Source of the DNA: Trichoplax sp. H2 | Lineage: Eukaryota > Placozoa > Uniplacotomia > Trichoplacea | Direction of reading: 5' to 3' | NCBI GenBank assembly: GCA_003344405.1 | Contig: NOWV01000092.1 | Location: 231,377-295,376 of the forward strand | DNA length: 64,000 nucleotides | Shown: one piece after another, positions 13,299 to 26,248 of the stretch | How the letters are laid out: every line of letters begins with the position of its first letter | Numbering within the stretch: position 1 is the first letter of the stretch | The notes under the pieces: generated by a model | Told to the model about the DNA's origin: nothing | What the model saw: the letters and a program-made list of their open reading frames with translations, nothing else | Databases searched by the model: none | Position numbers and translations under genes: made by a program

Positions 13299-14879
13299 CA
13301 ATTTGGTGTTTATTCTGAATTACTTTTACCTGTCAAAAATCTTGAAGCTATTATTTAAAGTTACAGTTTTAACATTACAGTTAAAGTTTCGGGCAGCTTG
13401 AAAATTGATTCAATGTGCTCATAAACATATACGGAAAGATCAATGATGAGGGTAATGACTGCTTTCATCATTGTAGAAAGTAACATCGCTCATTCCTTTC
13501 ATGTTTCAAATAGTTGCAAATAATGACACAGAGATGATAGCATCCAAAATAACACTTTTCTTCAATAGTCTACTACCTGAATTTTTCTACAATCTATAGT
13601 TGAATAGGTCATTGCAATGCTCTTCCACGTTTACTTAGTTTACACGTATATCAATCTGCGGATGTAATTAGATTAGCATGATTTAGGAGTATAGTACCGT
13701 AAAATAACTACAATATCGAAACTATAGATCAAGATCGAATGGCATCATCCACTCATCTCTCATGTACACTGTGCAGTATGTGTCAATGAATAAACACCAT
13801 TTCGATGCTATACTGAGTATGATGCCGACAGAAATAATGATGGTTGCTACATTGATCAATTTCTATCCATTGATCTTTCTGGTAGTCTAGCTCTGTTCAA
13901 CATGGAAACTACACGTGTTGATATGGGTACAATTGTCAAACAGTGATGGTGTTGTCACTACTGTAACGTCACTCTTGTATTGGTACCTTTACAGCTATAG
14001 TATCAAATTTGCCAGGGTAGCCATCATCAAGTGCGCTGAATCGATCTTTATGGTGGGTTTAAAGTTGTAAGAGTAAATTATGACCATTTTACTAATTGTA
14101 CGAGTTTAAAAAGAATTATTCTGGCAGTAATCAAGTGGCGAAGCTGATTTCATTTGGTGCTGTATTGGCTTTTTTTTTTAACAAGGAAAGGCGAGTTAGC
14201 AGTAAATCTACCAAAGGCAGACAGTTGGCTCTATTCCAGTCTATAGCGTGTGAGCGAGTTTCAACAGTCGCTAGCAAAGGCAATTTGGTTCTTGTTATGG
14301 ATAGTCATGCTTTGGAAAGAGTTGGATAAAGTAAGATAACGAAGGAATAAAGTGAAAACATGTTTTCTAATCCTTTACTACTACACACTACAGGATATTC
14401 TTGCACTTGTCCTATCGCGTCTACACTGTAAGCGATTTGATTTGGACATTTCACTGACGCTTGAAAGATGGAGAGAGAGTGAAAATAGTACGGATTTCAT
14501 GGCATAAGTGAAGCCACTTTAGCGTATTTTTATCACTCAATCAGTATTTTAACTTTAAGTTTAGAAATTCAATGTAGAGCATACTCTCAATCCAACAAAT
14601 TTAATGGATTACATTGGGTTGAACATTGGCTCAATGACAGTCCAAAAATTGCAAAAGAAAAATTTTACCTTTCTTCTTCTTGCACAAATCGGTCGGTACC
14701 AACGTACTGTATGAAGTGAGTGATTGAGGATAGAAAGGCTTGGTGGTGTAGTCGTTGATAGGGTTCGTCTTTCACTGCACCGTGGTGTACTGACCGGTAC
14801 TGTCGAGTGAAGTGTGGTGCAGCACACACAGTAGTGTGACGGTGCAGTATGGTACAGTACAATAGGCAATCTACACAAA

Positions 14880-15000
14880 GGACTACAGTGTATAGTCTAC
14901 AGTACTGTACTGTACAGTACAGTACAGTAGACTCTGCAGAGAAGTCTTTTTTACCATGTACTGTACAGTACTGTACAGTACTGTACTGTACCATACTAAC
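14880..15000. repeat. Palindromic TACTGTACAGTA array
   Basis: Runs of alternating ACTGT/ACAGT, which is self-complementary, at 14900-14930 and 14960-14995. The same motif recurs singly through the left half of the window and densely at 25.4-25.9 and 32.5 kb. Confidence 0.8.
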
Positions 15001-15230
15001 TACGGTATTTTACTACGAAGTTAACTGGCTAAGTATTGATGGTCAATAACCGGTATCCAACGGCTGACACTGGTATGATTGTGTTCTGATCGGATTCAAT
15101 CTCACAGGATGGATGACTCACTAGACAAAAGAAGAAAGTCATTTCTATCCGATTACTACTGAGTGTGTAGTGTTCATAGAGGGTCTCTCGTGTGCACTTG
15201 CGCACTAAATGTGCACAAAGATTTGGACAC

Positions 15231-15258
15231 ACGAGTTGTACTGTACAGTACAACTCGT
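15231..15258. repeat. 28-bp perfect palindrome
   Basis: ACGAGTTGTACTGT followed at once by its exact reverse complement, with the ACTGTACAGT motif at the centre. No spacer, so it would form a cruciform or hairpin. Confidence 0.85.
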
Positions 15259-16522
15259 ACAGTATGTAAAATCTTTGCTTCCCTTTGTGCTGTACTTACA
15301 GACTGTAATGTGTATATGGGGAAATTCGTAGCTTTAGCTATGAACTGGACTATTCATGATTTGAAAAGTGTGTTGTGTTTTAAAATTGAAAAGTTCAGAT
15401 TGGAGTAGTTCAAACTCAAACGAATCGCTTGAATGAATGCAGTTGCACAGTATGATAGTATGGTGCACTGTGCTGAGTTTTGTTGGATAGATTTTATGGA
15501 GAGTATTGCTCCATGATTGCAGTCGGGTTACCGCGATAACGTGTGGTAGTGACAGCATGCATGCAGACTCGAAACCAGTGGACTTTTGCCGTACAGTATT
15601 ACAATCTCTACAGTATACTGTAATCATGATGAAAGCGAGATTACTTTTACTGCATTAAGTGAACGATCTCCTTTCTGCTAGTGCTGGATGACCAGCTCGG
15701 ATAGAGGAGACAACTGCAATTTTTCACATCAGGTTCCACCATTTGGCTTGGCAAGCGTGCTGCAGTTTCGCGCCATACTACAGCCTACGAGCAGCAATCA
15801 CGTGCACGAGGCTTGAACCAGTACCATACCGTAATGAGTAAGTACAGTACAGTACATTGCGCTAAATGCGCTGATTGTAGAGTGAAACTGAACTGACTGT
15901 GTCGCACTGAGTGACTGCACCTTCAGTTCAACTGGACTACTAGTTAGATCACATGATTCGATTCCAAGTGGACCAACTCGAGTCCGATATTCAAAGAGAT
16001 CAGAGAGAGTTGATTTGATTTCGTATCCATGATACAATGTCTAGGAAAGAAATGCCTCCCGCTATCGTTAATAATTCACTTGCTAATAGTCCAATTGTCA
16101 AGTTAATGAGTCAAAATTTTAAAATCCGAGGTACTGCTTGTTGATAGTCTATCATGCGCATACCCCTTTTTGTAGCTGGTACTCCTTGGCGCATCCAACG
16201 TACACCTGTAGTGGGCAATTCTTACAGTAGTATTCTGAAAATTCAATGTGCCCATCTGAAATTCTCTATCTGTTACTTGCTGTAGCCTTAAAAAATTGCT
16301 TCTTTTAGCGAGTAGGAATTGCTCAATACTGGATTAAATCAGTAGTTTAAAAAGGGCTTTCAAGACATTCGTATCCATTTCTAAATTTCCTTTTAATGCT
16401 ATACAGGAATTATTCCTCATAGGACGGAAAACAGTCTTACTTAATGTTATTAATTGTAATAATAATAATAATTATTATTAAGGATAGGATCAATGCGTCT
16501 CTATATTAAAATGGATCACTAG

Positions 16523-16561
16523 ATCTTAGACCACTACATCAAGTATCTAGTGGTCTAAGAT
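16523..16561. repeat. Hairpin with 14-bp stem
   Basis: ATCTTAGACCACTA and its reverse complement flank an 11-base spacer. It is isolated; possibly the remnant of a small inverted-repeat element. Confidence 0.6.
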
Positions 16562-16956
16562 ATTGCAATCATATCTACTTGTCTATAGCATTCTGTATTG
16601 CAAATTTTAATGAAGAATAGACGCGTACATTCCATTTTTCTATTTTTGAATACTACTGTACAGTTATGACGCGTACAGCTGCTAGAGGTGGCATAATTAC
16701 ACTAGTATACATGTATTACAAATGAAGTAATTTCTATACCTACTCGCCTACCATTGCCTAGATCTATTTTGCATGTATGGTATATTGCTTAGACCAAGGA
16801 CTTTGAAGTTGGTTCCACTTTTAATAATCTAATGTACGCGTACATTTTAAACATTCATTTAGCAGTTAGTGTAATGTAGCCATTGGACAAGTTGCAACTC
16901 CTGCACAATTTAAACGTAATAGTTTGTTCTTTTTGAACAGGAAATAAGCTCATCAG

Positions 16957-17236
16957 TTAGTAACTATTGAATTGGATTTTTTCTCTTTTTTCACCGTTTT
17001 TTATAGTTACTGCCGCAACTTTGGAAAATACGTGCATATTCTCCACGGCTTCTCTTGCTTTCATAATCTTTGAAGCAAATAAATTGCATTCTTCCGGACA
17101 AGGAAATGTCGCATTAGTTGATAGCCAAATTGTTACTTTGTTAGTATTATTATTACGAATGATAATTGTATCAATTAATGGCAAATCATGTCTATGTAAT
17201 TGCTCTAACAAGCCATAATCTCTCTCACACTCTTTT
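16957..17236 (-). CDS. Possible exon of an unknown protein (minus strand)
   Basis: Open minus-strand stretch from about 17236 to a stop at 16957, reading YGLLEQLHRHDLPLIDTI and,later, PCPEECNLFASKIMKAREA. Composition is more protein-like than the very hydrophobic frame opposite it. I recognise no family, no upstream exon is convincing, and it could be chance. Placed here because it is the better of the two overlapping frames. Confidence 0.3.
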
Positions 17237-17482
17237 AACTCTTATATACGCTTCGTAAATAACATGAGATATTCTGTATAGGTAAATAGGCAAAGAAATC
17301 ATCATAATTGATCAAACAACCATTCTCGTACATAAATAGGATACATAGAATAAGCAGCAACTAGTTGATAAAATACTTACAAATAATCCAATTTATTATT
17401 GGTGAATAGGTATGAGTTATAATTAATAGGTGGAATCGTATAATGCAGTATATTGATATACCCGTAGGATCGATAGATTTAG

Positions 17483-18694
17483 CAAACAATTGAAGAACGC
17501 CTACATGATTATACTGACTGGAAATCAGTTGAAGCAAACAGAAATGCAAGCCATAAATCAATTACAACATCGGTAAGTAGGAATATATAAACCATTAATT
17601 AATTATTTATCAACTAACGAGAAGAATGGTGCAGCTGACACTTCCTTTATGAAATATCGAATTATTTACTTCTGACTTTCATAGTCACAGCACTATAAGT
17701 AAGGCTTTGGCACAGTTTACAGCCTCTATTCTTATCTCTTAAAGATATGTATATATTCTATTCCATACCTTTTGACAGATTTCTAACTTCTGAAATGAAG
17801 ATGATGTTATTGCAATATGACTTAGATTGTGTACGAAATATGAACTACATGGTTCAGGTAAATAGATTTCGTAATTTATCCTAAACCTTGAGTGGATCAC
17901 TGCTGAAATCTCCAAGGATTAGAAAGAAAATAAATGAATTTCTTTCTATATATCAGCCAAATATAAAGCAAGTAATGTTATGCTTACTTGCCTATTTGAT
18001 GGTATTTTATAACATACCGTTAAACTAGTATCTACGTACAATTTCTGCTTCTTAACATGATATGAATGATGGCCGTTTACAAAATAGAATTGTAGGCTTG
18101 TGCTTCTGATTTTGTGAACTATATCACTTAATTTCAAAGCATTTATCCTTGTTGTTGAACGCATGTAGAGATTAACCTTTATACAACATAATTATGTCAT
18201 GGATATGTGACGAAAATTCAGCATTTTTTTAAGAAAATGATATCACAATAATGGACTATCTTGAACCATTAGAATACCATCAACAGGACTTTAACCGAAA
18301 ACTGTATAATCCAATCCTTAAATCGTAGTGAAGATATGGAAACTGTATACCAAATTTTGTCATCAGTTGGACTGAACGATTATGATATCCTTATTTACCT
18401 GTGTGATGGTATTATAAATTAGTGTACTGTACTATGTTACTGATGATCTCTACATAGTTATATAGATATTGTAATTTTTGTGCATAAGTTGCTAGTTTAC
18501 TGTATACTAAATTTATGTCAGTGTTTGACTTCAATTTAATGCATTATTCCTTGATTTACTATCTACAAAGTCATCAAGTCCTAATTCATTATGGTACGAT
18601 AGCCAGTGTTGCTTTGGCTAATACTCAACAATTGATGGACTGCAACTTAAGCTTTGAAACTGCCAGCAAAGTTATTTCGTTTTTCTCTGATTAA
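17483..18694 (+). CDS. Unrecognised multi-exon gene (5' end unresolved)
   Basis: Plus-strand exons with good splice sites and matching phase: 17483-17572 (QTIEERLHDYTDWKSVEAN, donor GTAAGT), a 14-nt exon 17685-17698, 17779-17857 (pyrimidine-rich acceptor; EMKMMLLQYDLDCVRNM), 18273-18408 (NRSEDMETVYQILSSVGLND), 18579-18694 (HYGTIASVALANTQQLMD, stop TAA). Together about 145 residues, helical in character, with no signal peptide or membrane segment. The C-terminal part has the rhythm of a histone-fold or other small helical bundle, but key residues are not decisive and I do not name a family. The initiating exon was not found; it should lie upstream of 17483. The last acceptor could be 18571 only in another phase, so 18579 was chosen. 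Confidence 0.5.
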
Positions 18695-19507
18695 AACATT
18701 GATAAGTTTATTCATTTATTTAGTTGTCCGTTAATATTTATTCAACAAAGATAGTTGTTAATCATGCTGGAATAGAACCGAACAAAGGTGTTACTGATTA
18801 TTACTGAAACAAAATATAAACCAATTTGCTGCTTCTTGTAGTGTACTCGCAATGCATAGACTGAATCAGTACAGTCGCCTATAATTAAAAATGTAATCGC
18901 TGAAATAATCAATCCATTTGTATAAGTTAATAAATAATAAATAAATATAGTTATATATGGTTATATCGCTCGAGACTAGAGATTTCATCATCCCATTAAT
19001 CAGTCACAAAATCCTGTGTCGGATAGAAGAAATTTTGTACACAGATACACTGTAAATTCTATAACATTAGAAATTATTCTACATAAATTTACGAGCGCTC
19101 ATCATAACCATTATCACGGCAATTAAGTCATAATTGATTCAAGATAAATTTTTCAAAGTGATTAAAATAAAAGCTATACAGTTAAAGAGTAAGATAGCAA
19201 AAATTAGAAAAAATTTTGAACCATTTATAGATAATTAATTTACATTAAAGATTTGCTTACGCACATTGAAATAATTACAACAGTAAAAGATGATGTCCAA
19301 AATAGAGCTCGGAAGATCACCAATTGTAATTTGTGAAGCGCTTTTTGAACGACATTAAATACAAAAAGGTAACATGATATTAAAAACAAGAAACTACTTC
19401 TATACAATGTGAATCAACACAATTTCTTAATCCATTAGATGTCATAACTACAATAATAAAATAAATGTTAGGAAATCTCGAATCCTTTTTGAATAGTTTA
19501 TTGTATC
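18695..19507. other. Convergent intergenic region
   Basis: Between the unrecognised plus-strand gene and the 3' end of the LMBR1-family gene. AT-rich; no gene or clear repeat seen. Confidence 0.5.
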
Positions 19508-22500
19508 TCAGTCCAATTTCAGGCCGGCACGTTTATCAAATTTTTTATAGAAGGATGCTAGTTGCAAACGAGAATATAAGGCTTTCCGAACGGAAACTGT
19601 AATTTGGGTTACCAAGCAGAAAGCTGTAGCTCCCTCAAATAGAAGATTGTAACAGAAAGTCAATGTGACATTTTTCAACCAGTCGAATTGACCAAATTCT
19701 CCAAGTAGATCAAATTTGGTAATGCCTAGTTAATTTGAAGACGTCAAAAATTGCATAAAAGCGTATCCTAAATGCAAGCTATTACTACTCGCTTGAATGT
19801 TTCCAATATTTAATCAGATTCAAATTTTACCTAAAATTTTTGATAGTAGCGGCAGAGCAGAGCTTAGTATGAGCAAGACGATACAGTTTGCAATGATCTA
19901 TTAAAATCCAGGACGCCGCATTGAGATATGTATACGTTAATTTACATGTGATCGCATAGCATTCATTTAAAAAACATCGTAATAAATGCATAACTTACAA
20001 TTGGCATAGACGAATCCTTTTTCTGAGGAATCATTTGATTGAAAGGAAAGATATTATACAAGCCAACCAATGATGCAGCCATGATATAGCTTAGCAAATT
20101 TATTAAGACAAATTAAATCTTCATATATTTTATATATTTTAAAAGCATTATGAACAAAATATTGGATAATTTTATAACTATTTATTAGAAATCGGATACA
20201 ATATTATCAGCATTTGTAAAAAGACGCCAATGAATCCAAGTTTAGAGTAAGAAACTTCCCCAATAGTGTACTGCATGTGTAAAGTTTATAAAAAAAACAG
20301 TTTTCGATTATCTTGCATACTCAGTTGGGCAAGTTAGTTGAGATACTTATTATCGTAACTGTTGATTTAAAATCACCTTAGGTTTGTTTCCTACCGTCTC
20401 GGTACGAAGGACTAATTCGAGACAATGTAAACCTACCATTAACATTGATATTGCCTATAAAGAAGAAATCCAACAGGAATTATAATAATATAGTTGTCAT
20501 ATGTGAACTGCTATTTAGAAAGTCAATAATCAATTACTGTTAGAACTAATAAAATAAGTAGGCAGAAAGGGTAAACTAGGTTTCTCTGTAGAGGTGATGC
20601 TTCTTGTTTCCTTTCTGTTTATTTACAATAAAATTTAATAACGTATATAAGTACTTTCTACACTTATAATAGTTGATATCGGAGCAATTGCATTTCTTAT
20701 CATATCTATGTTTTGTACTACCGAGTTCCATGCGATATTTTTGAGCAAGTTTGAATTCTTCTTCTAGTTCTGTTCGTAGGCCATCCGTAGCAGCTATTGA
20801 TAATAGAGTTGGGTATATATTGTTTAACTAGACACTGTATAAACTACGTAAAGACATTGATGAAAACTTTATTCACGATGAAACAGTTAGCGTACTTGAG
20901 TGTTTTCTACTTAGCGTCTCTTCTTTCAATTTCGCAATGTAAATTTCCTCATTTAGATTTTGAAAAAACTATTGAAACAAATTATGGTGGTTTATGTGAA
21001 CGCCACGATCAGCAACTCCTGTGCGAGTGCATATTATTTTCTTTTTAGAAATACCTGCGGCTTGACTACTAGCTGACCAAGGACGGAAAACATTTTACTT
21101 AGTCCAAGAGGGGTACAGACTAAAAGTAATCATTTTTAAGCGAGTATCATTGTTAGCAAATATATACATAGAGATTGAATGACACCTTATAAAAGCTTTG
21201 GTGTATTTAATTCGAATACCTAAAAGGGTCATCACACCTAGCGAAGCCAGCCCAGAATACAGGTGGGGTAGATAACCCCAAATATCTAAAAGTCGTATTA
21301 GAAAAGATTTGGCATATTTCGTCTAATTAAAAGGATTTTTGTGTCAGTATGATAATTAAACAGTGATATTAAGTTATTCAATACAAATATGTAAACTGGA
21401 CTAGTTCAGCTAAAAAGTAAGTTACCTGGAATATAATGTGATTCACTTTTACTATTCCAACCAAATGTAGATAAAATCACCCAAACAAATGAGAGCAGCA
21501 TTCCCGTAAGCAAGATTAGGATGATGAATGCCTCTAAAGCTCTGGCTTTCAAGCCCTATTAAAATACTCAATATTAGAATTTTACTCGACAGTATAAGAC
21601 ACTTTGCAATTATTGATGGTAAACCTTTCTAGAACCGCTAAATCCCTCAGATTCAGTGAAAAAGTAAGCGAACGGCATAAGAAATAGTAAGGAAGTATTG
21701 GATGCAAAAAAAATTTTTTTCCATAATCCTATTTTAGTGAAGTAATAGCGTATCAGTAACATGCGTGATTGTTCTGTGTGTTAAACATTAGAAAAGCAGA
21801 AGTACCCACATGCCTTTTAATAATGATTATTGTTTACTGTCAATACTGTAATAGTTATTATCATAATTACAGGATAGGAAATAGATATTAAGAGCTACAA
21901 TACTAGGGAAGTGCAATTTACTTATCATACCATAAATTAACGAAGTATTCAACCACTTCACGTAGTAACTATTTGGTAAAGCCAGTAGTACTTCGTTGCT
22001 CAATATTGTGACTGGCAATAAGAGAACAGCACCAATAGCAGTCGATAATGTGAACGTGCATAGCCATAGCCTTAAATACAATTAATCAATAAAACTGAAT
22101 GTTAATCTTCAAAGCAACTCTATCTACAGTATATAGGATGTCATTACAAATAATATTTGCATCGTAAGTCTAATCTTCTGTTGTTTGCATAATAAAGTCT
22201 AATGAAGTTGTAATGTCAACATTGGCGAAATGACGGCTAACATACACGTTGGTAGACTATTTCATTCTATCTGATCCAATTTTTCGTATCATTATTCATG
22301 CGTGTGGTTATGATATTAAGAACTACACAGTAATTATTTCTTTCATATTAACATATTAAAAGAGATATCTAAAATGTTGCTAGATGATATATTAGAATAC
22401 TAATTGATAAAATAAAATAGTGCAAGGCTAAACATTAATTGAACGCCATATAATAACATGGTGAAACAAAAAATTTTAATTGCTTCTTTTATCAGTCTTA

Positions 22501-23383
22501 CGCGATGCGATTGACAACAGCATCTTCGTTATCTGCCAAGAAAGAATATATCAAAGGAAAATCAATTGGTAAAATATCCGTAAAAAGAATTACTGGTTGT
22601 AAACAAAAGAGTACTAGCTATTAATTCTCCAAACAGAATAGAAGTTAATCTAGTTATAATTTATACGTATTATGTAACAGGCTGGCTACATTCTAAGGAA
22701 ATATCTAGTGGACATTTACTAAAGTCTGCGATACATATCATTGGCAATTTGATACAATTTAAAGTATCTTCAAATAAATTGAATTACCAAGAATATCTTC
22801 GGTAGGCTCTCTTTTTCTAAAATGGGTTACGATAGCATAAGAAAGGACATAGATGATCAAGAATAGCAAAAGGGAAATCTGTGTAGTAATAAGATGAAAT
22901 TGAAATTATTAGTTAATAAGGTAGTTACGATGCATACGTGTAAAGAATCAAGATAATATTGATTCTAATTATTAAAATTGAAGTCAAAGAAAGAAAAATT
23001 AGCAGCTGCAGTAGTAGTGGATAGACAGTACTGTACGTAGTCGATTTCACATGAGCCCATTGCTCCATTTATCTCTTTTGGATGTGTGTTTTTATAACTA
23101 CAATATAGCTCTTATTTTCAAGTTTGTAGTAGAACATAGGTAGCGATTGATACATTATTATTATTATTATTAGTGTTACCGAGAGAAAAATAAGCTTTCT
23201 ACATATACGATACAATATGCCTCCATGACTATATTTCAGTGTTACAGAAAACTGGCATCATCTTTTGGAGGCTAATGGCTATACGAGTATTTAAGCAGCA
23301 GTATACAATGCATTTCCTCTTACCACATATTCACGAATTAAGTTATAAAATTGCTCTTGATCGACATCAACTTCGGATTCCAT
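19508..23383 (-). CDS. LMBR1: LMBR1/LMBR1L family multi-pass membrane protein
   Basis: Nine-helix plasma-membrane protein family (LMBR1; LMBR1L is the lipocalin-1 receptor LIMR). Sixteen exons, minus strand: 23383-23324, 22878-22788, 22532-22502, 22070-21931, 21728-21625, 21555-21426, 21285-21220, 21119-21055, 20968-20896, 20793-20722, 20614-20538, 20454-20377, 20270-20200, 20089-19999, 19897-19831, 19725-19508. They sum to 1,434 nt, 477 residues, against about 490 in human. Family signatures: LCTFTLSTAIGAVLLLP, SNEVLLALPNSYYVKWLN, LMPFAYFFTESEGFSGSRK, VCTPLGLSKMFSVLGQLVVK, QRNLVYPFCLLILLVLT, SYSKLGFIGVFLQ, KFDLLGEFGQFDWL. The start gives MESEVDVDQEQFYNLIREYV, matching the soluble N-terminus. 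The donor of exon 9 is weak (A|GTACGC) and was set by phase; that junction is the least certain. LMBR1 versus LMBR1L is not resolvable by eye. Confidence 0.94.
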
Positions 23384-24525
23384 ATCATCATGAAGTAACG
23401 AGTTTGGTAACTGTAAAGAGAAATAAATAAGAAGACCGAACGAATTAAGAAGGGTATTGATGCAGTCTATATAATTAATGCACTATATTGAGATGTGTGG
23501 ATGGTCGAAATGATGACCATGAGCGATTATTTGCTCATTATAAGATTATGCCAATGCTTGCTATGCAACTGAATTGTTTAGCATTCAGGTAGTGATTAGT
23601 GCAGCATGTTGAACATACATGAGAAGTATCTCAATAGCAAGTACTGTAATGAAAGACTTGCAACTAGGCATGCAATCCGTGCCATCCTTTCAACACTAAC
23701 TTAATAATATTGAACAATAACAAAAATAATAATCCTTGATTGCTCTTTCTTGGCTACAGCAATTGTTGTAATTATTCAGGTTGACCATTGAATATAGGCA
23801 GAAATTTGAAAATAATTGAACAATATTGACCAACTATGCTATAATAGTTTGAAAAAATGACGATAAAAATAAATTATAGCTGTCCCCATTTGCATTATTT
23901 TATCAGAAATCAAGTTTGATCGAATGAACAAGTCCTTGGCAAAAGAAAGCAATCGCTTGGACTGTCGTTGGAGAAAGTGATCAACGAGTGGATGTCAAGT
24001 TCATTTTTTTTCTTTTCCAAAATGTGACTATCATCATCGATCAATTATGGATGGAATGGGCAACCATGCTATTAGAAAGAGGCATTTTTGAAGCATATAG
24101 GAGTGGAAATGAGCCTTTTTTGCCGTCATGAAGAATAATGAATGTAATGATGAAGAAAAAGAATAATAATGATAATAATAATAATGATTTATGATCTTCA
24201 ATGTGAATATTGGCGCACATTCCGTCCATGACGAAGTCGACCAAGGTAAAATTATGCGTAATACCTACGTAGAAGAAGGGAAATTTTCACTGTCTAGGCA
24301 ACGTTGATGAAAGCTCGATCTCTGCCTGTGTAGAGTGATCGAGAAAAACCAGTTGCAAAGTGAATTATTACAAATAATTCCGGCCGGTTGCCATGTCAAT
24401 AGGCTCCACTTGCAGTTGCGACTTCATCTTGCTTATGATGCTGACGCGTAGATAGGCCGTCAACGTTGGTAGCAATGAAAGCCAGTGATTGGCTATTGTT
24501 TTCGACGCTTTGCAAGAGTCATTAT

Positions 24526-24642
24526 TAGGGATTGCAACCGGTGCCAAACTGGGCACCCGGGTACCCCGTTTCAAACCATCACTCTATCCAAATTGGCCCG
24601 GGGTATTTTACCCGCGTGTGGAAACACCAGGTGCAATCCCTA
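24526..24642. mobile_element. hAT-like MITE, 117 bp
   Basis: Terminal inverted repeats TAGGGATTGCA at the left and TGCAATCCCTA at the right, with GGTG/CACC continuing the pairing. Flanks GTCATTAT and GTCAGTAC match at 6 of 8 positions, as an old 8-bp target duplication would. GC-rich interior unlike the surroundings; no coding capacity. Confidence 0.6.
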
Positions 24643-25419
24643 GTCAGTACAGTCGATATCAAGCGTAGTGTATCGGGTCTTGACTCACTCACTCTTCAAC
24701 TTCATACTGGTAGGGGGCGTCGAGTTTGTACTATTGTCCGTACAACTGGTTGACCAGTTTAGTACAGTTACTACAGTAGGGGTCCAGCTGTCTGTCGGTG
24801 GCTAGCTAGCTGTGTGCAGTGTCCACCACCAACAATAACAATTTGGCAGTAGAGAGTTGAAGATGGAAAGATGGGATGAGTTAAGAGCTTTGGGGATCAG
24901 AATCAGATGTAATCTACGAGTCGCTAAAGCTATTTCTTATAATTCGTCAATGGTTTGATTTTTATGAGCTATAACATACAATAATCAACGATCACCTCAG
25001 TATTCCAGCTCAGGTGAACTCGTACTGAAAATAGGGATGGTGTATCAATGATTCACTACAATACAGCGACCTTTATTGGTACATTTTTGTATCGGGATCC
25101 CCAGAAGTTTGAAAATAGAAACTAGCAAAACTAGCAAAAGGGAGACGGGCGTCAAAAATGGCCCTTTCTATATTCCAGTTAGGCTGCTGAACCCAACTCT
25201 TGTAATGCACTTGCATTGTTAGCCAAAGCCTGCCAGGTTGATTTTCTACAATACAACGTATAACAACAGTACTATAATACAGTAAAACGACCATCCAATA
25301 GTCAGTTGTACCAAGAGAATAAATACTGTAGACTAGGCACTACTCAAAGTGCTTTGATAGCGAGGCTTGAGGGCGGTGGCGGGCCGGGCCAGGCCGATCC
25401 GATACCGTACCATTCTCAT

Positions 25420-25935
25420 GTACAGTATACAGTGTCCGCTGTACAGTACATAGTACTGCTTATCTTGATGTACAGTACAGTACAGTACTGTACTACTATC
25501 GATGTACAGTACTGTACATAATTTAGTAGTCGCTGGTTTGACACTATCTGTTGACTTACAGTATGAACTTATGTCGTAAAACGGCAAAGACCTTAAAAAG
25601 GATCTCTAGCGTACAGTCATGGACTACTGCGTTCAATCTTGCCGGTAAGATTCAGATTTACTCGGCTAAAAAGAGAGAAGGTATGGTATAGTACAGTACT
25701 GTACAGTAGAGAGTAACTGTACAGTGGACAGTATAGGATCATTAACAAATCTTGCATCACCTTTTGTCTTAGTACCTTACACAGTACAGTGTACCCTGTA
25801 CAGTACAGTGTACTGTACAGCGTACGTACTGTACTGTACTGTAGTCAGTACTGTACTGTACAGTACAGTACAGTATTAGCTGGTACAGTACAGTACGGTA
25901 CTGTACTGTACAGTACTGTAGTCAGAATCAGCTAC
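25420..25935. repeat. Palindromic TACTGTACAGTA arrays
   Basis: Clusters of ACTGTACAGT-type sequence at about 25420-25520, 25690-25735 and 25775-25930, the densest in the window. Self-complementary on both strands, which creates spurious open frames rich in Tyr-Cys-Thr-Val. Confidence 0.8.
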
Positions 25936-26248
25936 CGTATTGTACGGTATCATGCCCATTCTGATCGGGAGATTGCGTAATACAAAGATTGCTGTTGAAT
26001 GTGGTAAATGTGCTCGCCAAGCCCTTGTGGGACCAGTTGCTAGTACAGCTTCGGCTGCAGCCAGACAATTTAGTCGACAACTTCAGCAAAAGCATCTAGT
26101 AGTACTCTCTGATGCTCAGAATAATGATAGTCAATTAAGGCGGATAGTACAGTAATCGTTATGATTCAAGAATTCAACGGAATACACTGGAATTCAATCA
26201 TTACAAAGTAACCATTTCAATATCATATCAATCAATATAGGACGAGAA

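Larger units (their letters stand above)
11824..17482. other. Repeat-rich intergenic region
   Basis: Upstream of BZW and of the unrecognised gene at 17483. It holds a 138-bp tandem repeat (12897-13298), palindromic TACTGTACAGTA runs (14880-15000), a 28-bp perfect palindrome (15231-15258), an AAT/ATT microsatellite near 16457-16480 and an imperfect hairpin at 16523-16561. The overlapping open frames at 14.6-15.6 kb follow the palindromic repeat on both strands and look non-coding. Confidence 0.6.
23384..26248. other. Intergenic region with MITE and palindromic arrays
   Basis: Between the divergent LMBR1 and PDSS1 genes; both promoters should lie here. It contains a hAT-like MITE (24526-24642), dense TACTGTACAGTA runs (25420-25935) and a 71-codon open frame (25940-26155) directly after them with no supporting splice structure. 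Confidence 0.5.

Noticed and set aside
14609-15627. Overlapping open frames on both strands rich in Tyr-Cys-Thr-Val
   Set aside because: Produced by the self-complementary ACTGT/ACAGT repeat, which is open in several frames.
17764-18164. Minus-strand spliced reading starting MRSTTRINALKLSDI
   Set aside because: It conflicts with plus-strand exons that have stronger pyrimidine tracts and donors; one downstream minus exon needs an awkward acceptor and another hits a stop.
20797-21048. Plus-strand frame that looks like a secreted peptide
   Set aside because: Directly antisense to exons 9 and flanks of the LMBR1-family gene, whose reading is far better supported.
25940-26155. 71-codon plus-strand frame just upstream of PDSS1
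   Set aside because: It begins in the palindromic array, ends in its own stop, and cannot be spliced to the first PDSS1 exon in phase. A real small peptide cannot be excluded.
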